DNA from: Pirellula sp.
Lineage (GTDB): Bacteria > Planctomycetota > Planctomycetia > Pirellulales > Pirellulaceae
Assembly (NCBI GenBank): GCA_021300155.1
Contig: JAJTID010000097.1
Coordinates: 1-64,000, forward strand
Direction: 5' to 3'
Length of the DNA: 64,000 nt
The translations under genes and the position numbers were made by a program. The notes under the pieces are model-generated. The model was not told where the DNA came from. It did no database searches and saw only the letters and a program-made list of their open reading frames with translations. Shown here piece by piece: positions 51,585 to 61,747 of this stretch (positions within the stretch are counted from its first letter, which is position 1; every line of letters begins with the position of its first letter).

Positions 51585-54521
51585 TCAGGCAGCGCTTTGG
51601 AATTTCGAGCCAGACTTGTCTTTCTTGTCTGTCTGTGATTTTCGTTCGAACCGCTTTCGCACCCTGTATCGAAAGATAAGGATCATCTTACCCATCGCAG
51701 AATGGCGCCCCTGGTGCGGCTCAAACACTTTTCCGAGAGGCCCAGCCAGAATTGCCGGCAACAAGATTAACTCCGCCACAACACCGGCTATCAAAATCGT
51801 CAACATCAGCCATCCAAATCGTTGTGTTGGCGTGAATGTGCTCAACGCGAAAACCGACAAGCCAAGGCCGCTGATGCAAGCCGCTTGCAAAGTCGGAGTT
51901 CCACACTTTGCATAACAGGCTACGATCGCTGTATTTCGATTTCGATAATGATTTAGGTCCCCTCGGAACCAGGAAAGGAAGTGGATGGTGTCGTCGACGG
52001 CTACGCCTAACGCGATACTTGCTGTCATCATGGAACCAATGTCGATCGGAATGCCGAGCCATCCCATCGCACCAAAGATGACTATCACCGGCACGACGTT
52101 CGGGATCATGGCAACCAAGCCAGCTCGGAAACTCCGGGTGACGAAGATCATCAATGGAGTAATAGTCAAGAACGACCACAAGGTGCTTTCCACCAAACTC
52201 GTCAACAACGCCCGTTGTGCCTTGTAGACAATGGGAACCACACCTGTATAAACCGAGTTCACCCATTGCTTGGGAGTCTTTGAATCATCCGACTGTAGAT
52301 CGATCACTCGATCCAGAGTCACTCCCAGTGTTCCAACTTCACCATTGGAAAAGCTTCCTGTCATCACAACGGCGTCGACATCGTTTAGCTTCTGCATCTG
52401 AACGAGAGGAATGGAAGATGGAGAAGCCTCGAGTCTCGAAACCTTTACACGAGATTTCGCCAACAAGTTTACGAGTTCGTCGGATCGAAGTTTCGATTTG
52501 GTCGCTTCTTCTTCAGAAAGCCCACGAATCATTGGATCCCATAGAACAATCTCTTTCCCAACCATCTTGGCTTCGCCGGTCCAAACTGCTACCTGACGAA
52601 GGATTCGAACTCGATCGTGCTGTGCCTGAATAATTGGGAACAACGCATCCTTTAGTTCGGTGACGAATTGTCCGTAATCCACGCCCTGGAATGCAGCAAC
52701 TCGGAGGCTGATTCTCCATAACTCGCTACCCGTTTGATCATCCGTACGCAGGAAGCCAGACTTCATGAATTCCTCCCGATTGCTTTCGAGAGTCTTGTTG
52801 TATGTTCTTCGCGTCAAATAGGTCTGCGTGCTTGTACCGCTCGAAGGCAAACTGGAGGCGAACGTAGCAGCAGACATGCTGCGCCCCACAATTTTGGTTC
52901 CCTCTTCGCCGAACTTTTGCTTGATCACATCTTGGATGCGGACAACAGTCTCCATCCGCTCCAAGAAACTCAAACGCGTCAAATCGTCGTTGATGGCTTC
53001 TTCTGTTTTGGTTGCCTCAGCCGATTTCGCTTCGTTGGTTTTGGCTTCTGTTTTGGCTATGCTGTCTGGGTCAAACTCGACAACAATCTCCAGAGGAACC
53101 AGCATCCCTAGCTTTTCTTCTAGCCAACGATAGTCTTGAAGGATCTTCGCTTGAGAATCGAACAACTCCAATAGATCAATGCTTGTTTTGGTCTTGCTAA
53201 GCCCGAAACCGATGAAGCCCACCAAAAACACCGTTCCCAACGATACGCCGAAGTGGTTCCGAACGATGAAGCTCGCAACCGTCGCCCAAAATCGCTCCCC
53301 TGTCGAGGGCGTATTTGAAGGAGTCTTCATAGACTCAACCGGCTTTTCGTTATCCCATCGCCTAGCATAACGGATCACATGCAACGCTGCTGGAAGGATC
53401 AAAAACAGAATAACATTCAGAATGATGACGCCGGTTGCAGAATACAGTCCAAACTTTCGGATCGGAACCAACTCGCTCGCACAAAGCGAGATCAGACCGA
53501 TGGCTGTTGTCACGGAGCAAAGAATCGCGGGCTTTAGTGCATGAATCACCGCACGCTCGGTAGCACCATGCAATCCTCCCTCGCGAACGGCATCCTTGTA
53601 ATAGTTGATAAAGTGGACGGCCCCTGAAATGGCAAGCACATAGACCAGCGATGGCATCGACAAAACAATTGCATCAACCGTTTCACCGGTCGCCCAAATC
53701 ATCGCTAGCGACGCTGCAGCACTCGTAACGGCACAACTGAAGACGATCCACGTTAGAACAATGCTTCGCAGCGACCACCAAGCCAGAACCAGCCCTAGCA
53801 GGCCGGAGAATCCAGCCAGTCGGATAAGGGTCTTCTCACCTTCCTCGTCGATGGAAATGTTGTCCACTGGTGGACCACCCATGTGCAGATCTGCGTCGTC
53901 TATCCCAGCTTTCGCAATCAACCGTCGCAAAACACCGGGCGGCACGTTCGGTCGAAAAATGCGCATCTGGCCATGACCTAGAATCGGCTTCAGTTTTGCT
54001 GTCGTGGCCGGATCCAACGATACGATTACGCAAGTCTGCCGTCCATCCGGTCCTATCACTGATCCCTTCAGTCTCTCAATCGCCTCTGTATAGGAAAGCG
54101 GGTGCTGTCCGGTTGTTAACTGAGAAATTAGTGAACGAGCAGAAGTCGCTCCCTTGAAATACTTTTTGGCTTCGACCGCGTCCTGGTCCGACGGGTCAGC
54201 AACTGTGGGAGCCACTAAGTCCAAAAGCTTCGCAATGCGAGGGTCATCCCCCGAGGGATCACCATCCGCAGCATCGCTTAGTTGGCAACCGTCCCAGCTG
54301 ATGAGAACAAATTGGTCAGACGGAAAGTTCTTCCGAAACCACGAAAGCTCGTTGGTTTCTGTATATCCCTTGGGAAGCCAATCCTCAACCTTATTCACAT
54401 TGCTCTGGACCGCATTTCCAGCACCAATAAAGGCAAATGGAATACAACAGAAGCAGGCGATGAGAATGAACCACCCGAATCGATCGTAGAAGGTTTTCTT
54501 ACCCGACTTGCTGTGCCGCAC
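51585..54521 (-). CDS. MMPL/RND-family exporter
   Basis: 978 aa, two repeated TM modules (VYVLAISGAVHFINYYKDAVREG; SMMTASIALGVAVDDTIHFLSWFRGDL). Confidence 0.88.
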   Translation of the reverse strand: MRHSKSGKKTFYDRFGWFILIACFCCIPFAFIGAGNAVQSNVNKVEDWLPKGYTETNELSWFRKNFPSDQFVLISWDGCQLSDAADGDPSGDDPRIAKLLDLVAPTVADPSDQDAVEAKKYFKGATSARSLISQLTTGQHPLSYTEAIERLKGSVIGPDGRQTCVIVSLDPATTAKLKPILGHGQMRIFRPNVPPGVLRRLIAKAGIDDADLHMGGPPVDNISIDEEGEKTLIRLAGFSGLLGLVLAWWSLRSIVLTWIVFSCAVTSAAASLAMIWATGETVDAIVLSMPSLVYVLAISGAVHFINYYKDAVREGGLHGATERAVIHALKPAILCSVTTAIGLISLCASELVPIRKFGLYSATGVIILNVILFLILPAALHVIRYARRWDNEKPVESMKTPSNTPSTGERFWATVASFIVRNHFGVSLGTVFLVGFIGFGLSKTKTSIDLLELFDSQAKILQDYRWLEEKLGMLVPLEIVVEFDPDSIAKTEAKTNEAKSAEATKTEEAINDDLTRLSFLERMETVVRIQDVIKQKFGEEGTKIVGRSMSAATFASSLPSSGTSTQTYLTRRTYNKTLESNREEFMKSGFLRTDDQTGSELWRISLRVAAFQGVDYGQFVTELKDALFPIIQAQHDRVRILRQVAVWTGEAKMVGKEIVLWDPMIRGLSEEEATKSKLRSDELVNLLAKSRVKVSRLEASPSSIPLVQMQKLNDVDAVVMTGSFSNGEVGTLGVTLDRVIDLQSDDSKTPKQWVNSVYTGVVPIVYKAQRALLTSLVESTLWSFLTITPLMIFVTRSFRAGLVAMIPNVVPVIVIFGAMGWLGIPIDIGSMMTASIALGVAVDDTIHFLSWFRGDLNHYRNRNTAIVACYAKCGTPTLQAACISGLGLSVFALSTFTPTQRFGWLMLTILIAGVVAELILLPAILAGPLGKVFEPHQGRHSAMGKMILIFRYRVRKRFERKSQTDKKDKSGSKFQSAA

Positions 54522-54948
54522 TAAATTCCCCTCGATTGGAATAGGCCAGAAAATACTTGGTCTGGCGTTGCCATCCTCCCTGACGGCGTCTGTAGTGTAC
54601 TAAGTTCCTGGCTCGTCCAAAAGTTCGAAAAGGCTGGCATTGCCACATTCCTTCTCGACATTCACTCTGGGAGGTTTGGGCAGTTTTTCATTGTGTAGAG
54701 ATATGCCTGCTCTCAAATGCCATGTCAAGAACCCTATCGACTGAGCCAGCCTGCCGGATTCGCTATAAATCTGTTTCATTTCCATGATTTCTGTGTGAAT
54801 CAGGCACAGTCAGCTGTTTTCACAGCAATCGGTGCGAAAATTCTCTCAAAATCAGTAAAGTCGTTGTTGAGATCACTTCTCAATTGCGCCGAGATTAGCT
54901 ATAGTTCGGGTAAGTGGTTGGAAACCCTGTTCACCTAGCGACCTCTCT

Positions 54949-55188
54949 ATGTCAGCAAACCCAGTACCTCTCGATTTGCTTCACCCAGAAGACCAAGGGG
55001 TGATTGTGGATATGTGCGGGGATCCTTGCCATCTCAAAAGATTGCAAGAGATCGGTGTACAAGTTGGTTGCAACATCCGTATGGTTTGCCCAGGCACCCC
55101 CTGCATGATTTGCGTTGAGGGACGCCGCCTTAGTCTCAGGCTAGACGAACAAGCAGAAATTTTTGTCTCCCCCGCAGGTAATGAATAG
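54949..55188 (+). CDS. feoA: FeoA-domain protein (first copy)
   Basis: 79 aa SH3-like FeoA sequence (KRLQEIGVQVGCNIRMVCPGTPCMICVEGRRLSLRLDEQAEIFV). Confidence 0.85.
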   Translation: MSANPVPLDLLHPEDQGVIVDMCGDPCHLKRLQEIGVQVGCNIRMVCPGTPCMICVEGRRLSLRLDEQAEIFVSPAGNE

Positions 55189-55429
55189 TCGAGGCAATCC
55201 GTTGACTCTTTCTGAGTTGTCGCCCGGACAATCGGCTATTGTCGACGAAGTAGTCGGTGATGACTCTCTGGCTAGCAGGTTGATGGAGATGGGAATCTTG
55301 GACGGAGAACCGATCGAAGTCATCGGCCGTGCACCGATGGGCGATCCCACCGAATATGCCCTAAGAGGATACCGAATCAGTCTGCGTCGAAACGAGTCGG
55401 ACCGCGTGCTTGTAAGCTTGTTGCCATGA
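55181..55429 (+). CDS. feoA: FeoA-domain protein (second copy)
   Basis: LTLSELSPGQSAIVDEVVGDDSLASRLMEMGILDGEPIEVIGRAPMGDPTEYALRGYRISLRRNESDRVLV; overlaps the first copy by 8 bp. Confidence 0.9.
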   Translation: MNSRGNPLTLSELSPGQSAIVDEVVGDDSLASRLMEMGILDGEPIEVIGRAPMGDPTEYALRGYRISLRRNESDRVLVSLLP

Positions 55430-57648
55430 GTGCCCGTCACGTTGGGTCTAATGAATCGTCGGTGGCTCTCATCGGAAACCCCAACACGGGGAAGAGCAGC
55501 CTCTTCAATGCACTTTGTGGAACGTCCGCTCGAGTCGGAAACTATCCTGGCGTTACCGTTGAGCAAAAAGTTGGGAAGCTTGTTGGTTCCGAACAGCCCA
55601 TCGAGATCATTGACCTTCCTGGTACTTATTCTCTTGCGGCTCGTTCCGCAGATGAAGCCGTAACCATCGATGTATTGTGCGGCGCGCAGCAAGGTGTTAC
55701 TCGGCCCAATGCAATCGTCGTGATCGTAGACGCGACAAACCTGGAACGTAACCTATACCTTCTCAGTCAAATCATCGAGCTCGAGCTTCCTGTGTTGGTC
55801 GTCTTCAACATGTGGGATCGTGTCCAAGAAGAGGGGCACAAGATCGATATTTCTGCACTATCGACTCGGATCGGGCTTCCGATCGTGTGCACATCCGCCA
55901 GCAAGCGTGAGGGAATCGATCAAGTTCGGCAAGCCATCATCGCAATGACCACGGGTGGAATCAAAGCACTGGCTAGCGACAAGACAGCCCGAAGCTCATT
56001 TCCGACTGCTTTTCTAAACGAGTCAGAATCCCTCGCCGCCTTACTTAAAACCAAAGGAATCGAAACACCTCGCATTGAAGTCGATCGCATGTTGATCGAC
56101 AAGGACGGGCATTTTCAAACGATAGCGGCCAAGGCCGGCGGTCCTGAAATCGTGCAGGAGATAGAGCAAGCTCGAACGCGATTAGAGTCTTCTGGTTGCA
56201 AAATCCCTCTCTTCGAAACCAAACATCGCTATGGATGGGTGAGGCAGCAGATCTCCGGGCTCGTCGAGCGACCGCCTGCCAACCGCGTCAATTCGAGCGA
56301 TAAGATCGACCGATGGCTCACGCATCGATGGATCGGAATGGCCTTCTTTGTATTGCTCATGTTCCTTATTTTTCAATCGATCACGTTGATCGCGAAATGG
56401 CCGATGGGCTGGATCGAGTTTTCGCAAGGCTGGACGCAGGGGATCATTGAACAATGGATTGCACCTGGGGCGCTGCGAAGCCTGTTAAGCGACGGAGTGA
56501 TCGCTGGTATTGGTTCCGTCCTGATCTTTTTGCCACAAATCGCCATCCTCTTTTTGTTCATTGCCATCCTGGAAGATTGCGGCTACATGTCTAGGGCTGC
56601 GTTCGTCGTCGACAAAATGATGTCGACGATCGGTCTGAGCGGTAGGTCCTTCTTGCCATTGATGTCCTCCTTTGCATGTGCCGTACCAGGCATTATGGCA
56701 ACGCGAACGATTGAGAGTGTGAAGGATCGAATGGTCACCATCCTGATCGCTCCATTGATGAGCTGTTCCGCACGATTGCCTGTCTACATTCTTTTGGTAT
56801 CTGCATTTGTCCCGGACACAACTTACCTCGGAGGATGGCTATCCCTTCAGGGGGCTGTTCTTTTCGCCATGCATTGCGTCGGCGCATTGGTAGCTATTCC
56901 TACCGCATGGTTTTTGCGTAAGTTCTTTTTTCCGGGTGCGGCTTCGACATTCTTGATGGAACTGCATAGCTACAAATGGCCATCATGGTTCGTGCTATTC
57001 CAACGCGTTCGAGAACGGGTGGTCGCGTTCGTATCGCGAGCTGGCACATTGATATTTTGTACTTCGATCTTGGTATGGGCGGCGGGGTATTTTCCAGGCG
57101 ACCATCAGGCACTAGAACAGGCACAATCCAAGTTAGAATCTTTGACAGCATCTGGAGATGCGGCTGATACACAAGCCATCGACGGAGCGACTGCCTCCAT
57201 CAACGCAGCCAGGCAAAAGCTCATTGATGAGAGCTTCCTCGGAATGGCGGGAAAGACGATCGAGCCTCTGGTCAAGCCGTTGGGATGGGATTGGAAGATC
57301 GGAGTTGCTGCCATTGCCTCGTTTCCTGCTCGCGAAGTCATCATCGCGACACTTGGAACAATTTACTCTTTGGGATCCGAAGAAGATGAAAGTAGCGATA
57401 GCCTGAAAGATCAAATGAAGGCAGAGCGTTGGCCCGATGGACGGCCGGTTTACTCGTTGGCCACGGCCCTTTCCATCATGGTCTTTTTTGCCCTTTGTGC
57501 TCAATGCTCTGCGACCTTGATGACCATCAAACGCGAGACCAACTCTTGGAGGTGGCCGCTCTTTTCTTTTGTCTATATGACAGCACTGGCGTATATTGGT
57601 GCGTGGCTAACCTTTACAATCGCCACATGGTTAGGGATGGGAAGCTAA
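55426..57648 (+). CDS. feoB: Ferrous iron transport protein B
   Basis: ALIGNPNTGKSSLFNALCG, VGNYPGVTVEQKVG, DLPGTYSL, Gate regions AAFVVDKMMSTIGLSGRSFLPLMSSFACAVPGIMATR. Confidence 0.96.
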   Translation: MSARHVGSNESSVALIGNPNTGKSSLFNALCGTSARVGNYPGVTVEQKVGKLVGSEQPIEIIDLPGTYSLAARSADEAVTIDVLCGAQQGVTRPNAIVVIVDATNLERNLYLLSQIIELELPVLVVFNMWDRVQEEGHKIDISALSTRIGLPIVCTSASKREGIDQVRQAIIAMTTGGIKALASDKTARSSFPTAFLNESESLAALLKTKGIETPRIEVDRMLIDKDGHFQTIAAKAGGPEIVQEIEQARTRLESSGCKIPLFETKHRYGWVRQQISGLVERPPANRVNSSDKIDRWLTHRWIGMAFFVLLMFLIFQSITLIAKWPMGWIEFSQGWTQGIIEQWIAPGALRSLLSDGVIAGIGSVLIFLPQIAILFLFIAILEDCGYMSRAAFVVDKMMSTIGLSGRSFLPLMSSFACAVPGIMATRTIESVKDRMVTILIAPLMSCSARLPVYILLVSAFVPDTTYLGGWLSLQGAVLFAMHCVGALVAIPTAWFLRKFFFPGAASTFLMELHSYKWPSWFVLFQRVRERVVAFVSRAGTLIFCTSILVWAAGYFPGDHQALEQAQSKLESLTASGDAADTQAIDGATASINAARQKLIDESFLGMAGKTIEPLVKPLGWDWKIGVAAIASFPAREVIIATLGTIYSLGSEEDESSDSLKDQMKAERWPDGRPVYSLATALSIMVFFALCAQCSATLMTIKRETNSWRWPLFSFVYMTALAYIGAWLTFTIATWLGMGS

Positions 57649-57848
57649 TGGACGCACAAACAGTTATTGCATTGTTGATTGTTTTCCTATCGGCAATCGT
57701 AGTTGCTTCGCGGATGAAGGAATCGTTATCGGGCTGGTTCAGAAGCGATTCCGCGAAGTCCTCCTGTGGTAGCTGCACAGGTTGCGCCACAAAGAATAGT
57801 GATGCTCTGGTTCAGATTCAACCCTTCGTTCGCCACTCGCAAAAATGA
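57648..57848 (+). CDS. FeoB-associated Cys-rich single-TM small protein
   Basis: MDAQTVIALLIVFLSAIVVASRMKESLSGWFRSDSAKSSCGSCTGCATKN; ATG overlaps the feoB stop (TAATG). Confidence 0.8.
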   Translation: MDAQTVIALLIVFLSAIVVASRMKESLSGWFRSDSAKSSCGSCTGCATKNSDALVQIQPFVRHSQK

Positions 57849-57968
57849 GACCGGCACTTTGGGGCAGATTTTCCATGTGGCAACCGATGTGTCTCGTTCG
57901 GCAGATTCGACAAAAATCAAAGTAGGCTGGGACAATCGTCCCGGCCGTCAATAACTCCTTGGAAAATC

Positions 57969-58040
57969 CATCCGCTCGGGACAATGGTCCCGAGCTACGG
58001 TCAACATCCGCTCGGGACAATGGTCCCAAGCTACAGTCAA
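57969..58040. repeat. Two tandem 36-bp repeats, each carrying a GGGACAATGGTCCC palindrome
   Basis: 57969-58004 CATCCGCTCGGGACAATGGTCCCGAGCTACGGTCAA; 58005-58040 identical except two positions. Related palindrome GGGACAATCGTCCC at 57929-57942. Confidence 0.9.
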
Positions 58041-58071
58041 GACGTGCCTTTTGTCGGCGGTGTCTCGTTAG

Positions 58072-58653
58072 CTATCGCGTTGGTTTGCGCCATGCGGCGC
58101 TCGGGTCTTCTGCGAAGTTGTTCGATCCTTGATCGTTGATGTTACCCACCGGTTGAGCGGCCTCGGTGAGAATCGCACCTGCCTGCACAACTCCTTGACC
58201 GAATCGATCGATGCGACCTCCTGCGGCTTCCACGCTCGAGTTGATATCTTCTGCGGTCCGATTTACCGTATCGCGAGCTTGGCTAGTCACTTGCTGAATT
58301 CTTGACTGAGCGCTGCTGACCGAAGATAGAAACTGGCTCGCAGGTTGCTCGACAGGATTGAATTGCGAGGTTTTCGGAGCAATTGTCGTTGGCGACATGG
58401 CTGGGGGGGCGGAGCTTGTATTCGCTCCAGCTCCGTTGTTTGTGTAGTTGTTTGGAGTCGCAAACGAACCCGTTCCGGGTGGAGGAACACGAGCGGAACT
58501 GTTGATTCCTAAGGCTTGAGGAATAGAGCTATTCAACCCGGTACACCCGGACATGGAAGTGACAACCGCTAACGCGATACCAAGGATGATGTTGTTATTG
58601 CGTTTACGGGGAATTCGTGTTTGGTAGACTACCCCAAAATGGTTCAATTGCAT
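58072..58653 (-). CDS. Putative lipoprotein of unknown function
   Basis: Signal peptide ending in a lipobox-like SMSGC; Pro/Asn/Thr-rich body. Confidence 0.6.
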   Translation of the reverse strand: MQLNHFGVVYQTRIPRKRNNNIILGIALAVVTSMSGCTGLNSSIPQALGINSSARVPPPGTGSFATPNNYTNNGAGANTSSAPPAMSPTTIAPKTSQFNPVEQPASQFLSSVSSAQSRIQQVTSQARDTVNRTAEDINSSVEAAGGRIDRFGQGVVQAGAILTEAAQPVGNINDQGSNNFAEDPSAAWRKPTR

Positions 58654-58778
58654 CTCAATGGCCTCAGTTGGAAATGCTCCAATACGGAACTCGACAGTCC
58701 AAGCTGAGTTGTAGAATCTCGAACTCTAACGAATCAAGACAGATTTATTGGTCTTGGCAAGATAGGCAGAATGGCGAC

Positions 58779-59636
58779 ATGGCAAAAATAGGTGCTCACA
58801 TGAGTGTAGCCGGCGGGTTCTACAAAGCGGTAGAAGCGGCCAAGGCTCTTCACATGGACGTGGTCCAAATCTTCACGAAGAATAACAACCAATGGGCAGC
58901 CAAACCCATCACATCCGAAGACGAGAAGCTTTTTCACGATGCATTGAAGTCGACCGGCGTCACGCGACCGTTGGCTCATGCATCGTATCTGATCAACCTC
59001 GCTTCTCCGAAAGAGGAACTATGGGAAAAATCGATCGATGGCATGGTGATCGAATGGCAGCGTGCGGATCAACTGGAACTCGATGGAGTTGTCATGCACC
59101 CAGGGGCATTTGTCGAGTCCAATGAAGAGATCGGACTTCGCCGCATCATCGATGGCTTGAACAGGGTGCACGAGAAAGCAAATCCGAAACGAGCATGGCT
59201 GCTATTAGAAAACACGGCAGGCCAAGGTTCGACGCTCGGCTGGAACATGGAGCAGTTAGGATTCCTCCTTTCGGAAACAGGGGAGTCGATGCAAATCGGA
59301 ATTTGTTTCGATACGTGCCATGCGCATGCGGCCGGTTACGACATGTCGACCTCGGAAGGGATGAAGGCTTGGGAAAAAGACGCAAAGAAGCATGGAGTTC
59401 TTGACGCTATTCGCGCCCTGCATTTGAACGATAGCAAGAAGCCATGCGGATCGAGAGTGGATCGGCACGAACATATTGGCTTTGGCTCCATAGGATTGGA
59501 AGGTTTCCAACGGGTCTTGAAACACAAAGTTCTCAAACAGCATCCCATGTACTTGGAAACAGACAAAGCAACCAACGACGAAGGTGTAGAATGGGACTTA
59601 ATCAACATGCAAACATTACGCAATCTAGACATTTGA
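58779..59636 (+). CDS. nfo: Deoxyribonuclease IV (AP endonuclease)
   Basis: IGAHMSVAGGFYKAVEAAKALHMDVVQIFTKNNNQW, LLLENTAGQGSTLGWNMEQLGFLL, ICFDTCHAHAAGYDM, LHLNDSKKPCGSRVDRHEHIGFGSIG. Confidence 0.96.
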   Translation: MAKIGAHMSVAGGFYKAVEAAKALHMDVVQIFTKNNNQWAAKPITSEDEKLFHDALKSTGVTRPLAHASYLINLASPKEELWEKSIDGMVIEWQRADQLELDGVVMHPGAFVESNEEIGLRRIIDGLNRVHEKANPKRAWLLLENTAGQGSTLGWNMEQLGFLLSETGESMQIGICFDTCHAHAAGYDMSTSEGMKAWEKDAKKHGVLDAIRALHLNDSKKPCGSRVDRHEHIGFGSIGLEGFQRVLKHKVLKQHPMYLETDKATNDEGVEWDLINMQTLRNLDI

Positions 59637-59649
59637 GACAGAGCTTCTC

Positions 59650-60114
59650 ATGAACGAATCAGCGATTAATCCTTACGAAGCTCCTGTTTCTGAAGATCCT
59701 AGATCATTAGGAATCAGCCAGGGCGAACTGATCAGCTATTTCATTTGCGCGCTGATTCAATGCGGAGTTGCGACATGGTTGCATACTCTGTGGATGAATA
59801 ATCCGAAATCAAACATGGCAAAGGTGCTTGATGACCCGTGGGATTGGGGTGTAGCTGGTGTTGCTTATTGTTTGCTCTTTATTATCCTAAACCTGTGCGT
59901 CGTAAAGATGCGTCGTGTTCGCGAAGGTGATCACCCAGGTATCGACAATTACCTTCGGTTGGCAGTGCTGTTTGTAGTGCTATTGGTCGCTGCCGTTTTC
60001 GCTATCTTCGGATTCGCGATGGCATTGGGAAGTTCACAAGCGGCCTACTTCATGTGGTCGCTATCAGGGCTGACATTGCTGTCGTTGCCATGGAATTGGA
60101 CCCGATCTTCCTAG
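59650..60114 (+). CDS. Planctomycete-type multi-TM membrane protein with NPYEAP N-terminus
   Basis: MNESAINPYEAPVSEDP followed by four predicted TM helices. Confidence 0.7.
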   Translation: MNESAINPYEAPVSEDPRSLGISQGELISYFICALIQCGVATWLHTLWMNNPKSNMAKVLDDPWDWGVAGVAYCLLFIILNLCVVKMRRVREGDHPGIDNYLRLAVLFVVLLVAAVFAIFGFAMALGSSQAAYFMWSLSGLTLLSLPWNWTRSS

Positions 60115-60144
60115 ACATCATGAATTCAGAATCGAAATGGTGAA

Positions 60145-61668
60145 ATGATTCGACTCCTCTCCGTTGCCTTGATACTCATATCCGCCCATGCAGTCAACGC
60201 GGCAGAAAAGCCGAACATCATCGTGATCATGGCGGATGATCTCGGATATGGTGACGTATCATGTTATGGTGCGACAGCAATCCAGACGCCGGCGATCGAT
60301 CGATTGGCCAACGAGGGTGTTCGTTTCACGAGCGGTTATTGCTCGGCGTCGACATGTACGCCGACTCGATTCTCTCTGTTGACTGGCACCTATGCCTTTC
60401 GACAAAAAGGGACCGGCATTGCACCACCGAACGGCCCTGCCATTATTCGCCCGGGGACAGACACGCTCCCATCGATTCTTAAGCGAGCAGGGTATGCAAC
60501 GGCGGTCATTGGCAAGTGGCATTTGGGGCTTGGTGACACGGCTCCAGATTGGAATGGGGAGCTGAAGCCAGGGCCACTTGAAATCGGATTCGATCATTGT
60601 TTTTTATTGCCAACGACCAACGACCGCGTACCTCAGGTTTATGTCGAAGATCGGCGTGTCAAGAATCTCGATCCGAAAGATCCGTTATGGGTCGGGAGCG
60701 ACAAACCATCGGAAGACCATCCGACTGGTATCACCCATCGAAGCACATTGAAGATGGACTGGTCCCATGGACACAATCAAACCATACACAATGGAATTAG
60801 CCGAATCGGCTTCTACACAGGTGGAAACAAAGCTAGGTTTCGCGACGAAGACGTGGCCGATCGATGGGTTACGGAATCCAATCGTTGGATCGAAGCCAAC
60901 CAAGATCGACCTTTCTTCCTCTTCTTTGCTTCTCAAGACATCCATGTTCCTCGCATCGCGCACGAACGATTTCAGGGCAAATCCGAACTTGGCCCTCGCG
61001 GTGATTGCATCTTGCAACTCGACTGGTGTGTTGGTGAATTGACAAAAACCATCGAACGGCTCGGGCTCTCCAAAAACACATTGTTCGTTTTTTGCTCGGA
61101 CAACGGTCCTGTCCTCGACGATGGCTACAAAGATGATGCCGTGGAAAAACTAGGTACCCACGAACCGGCAGGCCCTTTTCGTGGAGGCAAGTACAGCGTT
61201 TGGGAGGGAGGAACGCGAACTCCTTTCATCACTCGATGGCTGGGAAAGATTTCACCAACCGTTTCGAACGAAGTTGTTTGTACGATCGACTTGGCAGCCA
61301 GTTTCGCATCTCTCTCAGGGCAAACGCTACCGCGAGAGTCTTGCCTTGATAGCTTGGATGTCAGTGCTGCCTTGCTGGGTAAAGCGGGAGCGACTGGGCG
61401 TGATCATTTGATACAACAGGATAACGGCAGCGCAAACTATGGCTTGCGCTCGGGGGAATGGAAACTTGTGCGCCTCAAACAGCGAGGCAAGTCACAAGCG
61501 ACGGTGAGCCTTAAGGAACAAGCCATGCCCAAGGGACTACACAGCTTGTATCGACTCACCGATGATCCAGGCGAGCAAAAAGATTTATCTGCCGAAAATC
61601 CAGAGACCGTCCAACGATTGACTAAAATGCTGGACAAGATGATCAATGACGGCAGAAGCCGCCAGTAG
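60145..61668 (+). CDS. Sulfatase (arylsulfatase family)
   Basis: Signal peptide; IIVIMADDLGYGDVSCYGA; CTPTRFSLLTGTY active-site region; GKWHLGLG; FCSDNGPVLDDGY. Confidence 0.93.
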   Translation: MIRLLSVALILISAHAVNAAEKPNIIVIMADDLGYGDVSCYGATAIQTPAIDRLANEGVRFTSGYCSASTCTPTRFSLLTGTYAFRQKGTGIAPPNGPAIIRPGTDTLPSILKRAGYATAVIGKWHLGLGDTAPDWNGELKPGPLEIGFDHCFLLPTTNDRVPQVYVEDRRVKNLDPKDPLWVGSDKPSEDHPTGITHRSTLKMDWSHGHNQTIHNGISRIGFYTGGNKARFRDEDVADRWVTESNRWIEANQDRPFFLFFASQDIHVPRIAHERFQGKSELGPRGDCILQLDWCVGELTKTIERLGLSKNTLFVFCSDNGPVLDDGYKDDAVEKLGTHEPAGPFRGGKYSVWEGGTRTPFITRWLGKISPTVSNEVVCTIDLAASFASLSGQTLPRESCLDSLDVSAALLGKAGATGRDHLIQQDNGSANYGLRSGEWKLVRLKQRGKSQATVSLKEQAMPKGLHSLYRLTDDPGEQKDLSAENPETVQRLTKMLDKMINDGRSRQ

Positions 61669-61747
61669 TCAACGAGATTTAGTCTGTGCCAAAGGTATGT
61701 GTATCAACGGTACGTATTGCAAACAACGGTTCGATGAATTCTAAGCC

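Noticed and set aside
57739-58029. ORFs spanning the palindromic repeats after feoB
   Set aside because: Translated repeats such as GPLSRADVDRSSGPLSRADG come from the 36-bp DNA repeat, not from a protein under selection.
57969-58040. Possible CRISPR from 36-bp repeats
   Set aside because: Only two directly abutting copies with no spacers and no cas genes nearby; better described as a tandem REP-like element.
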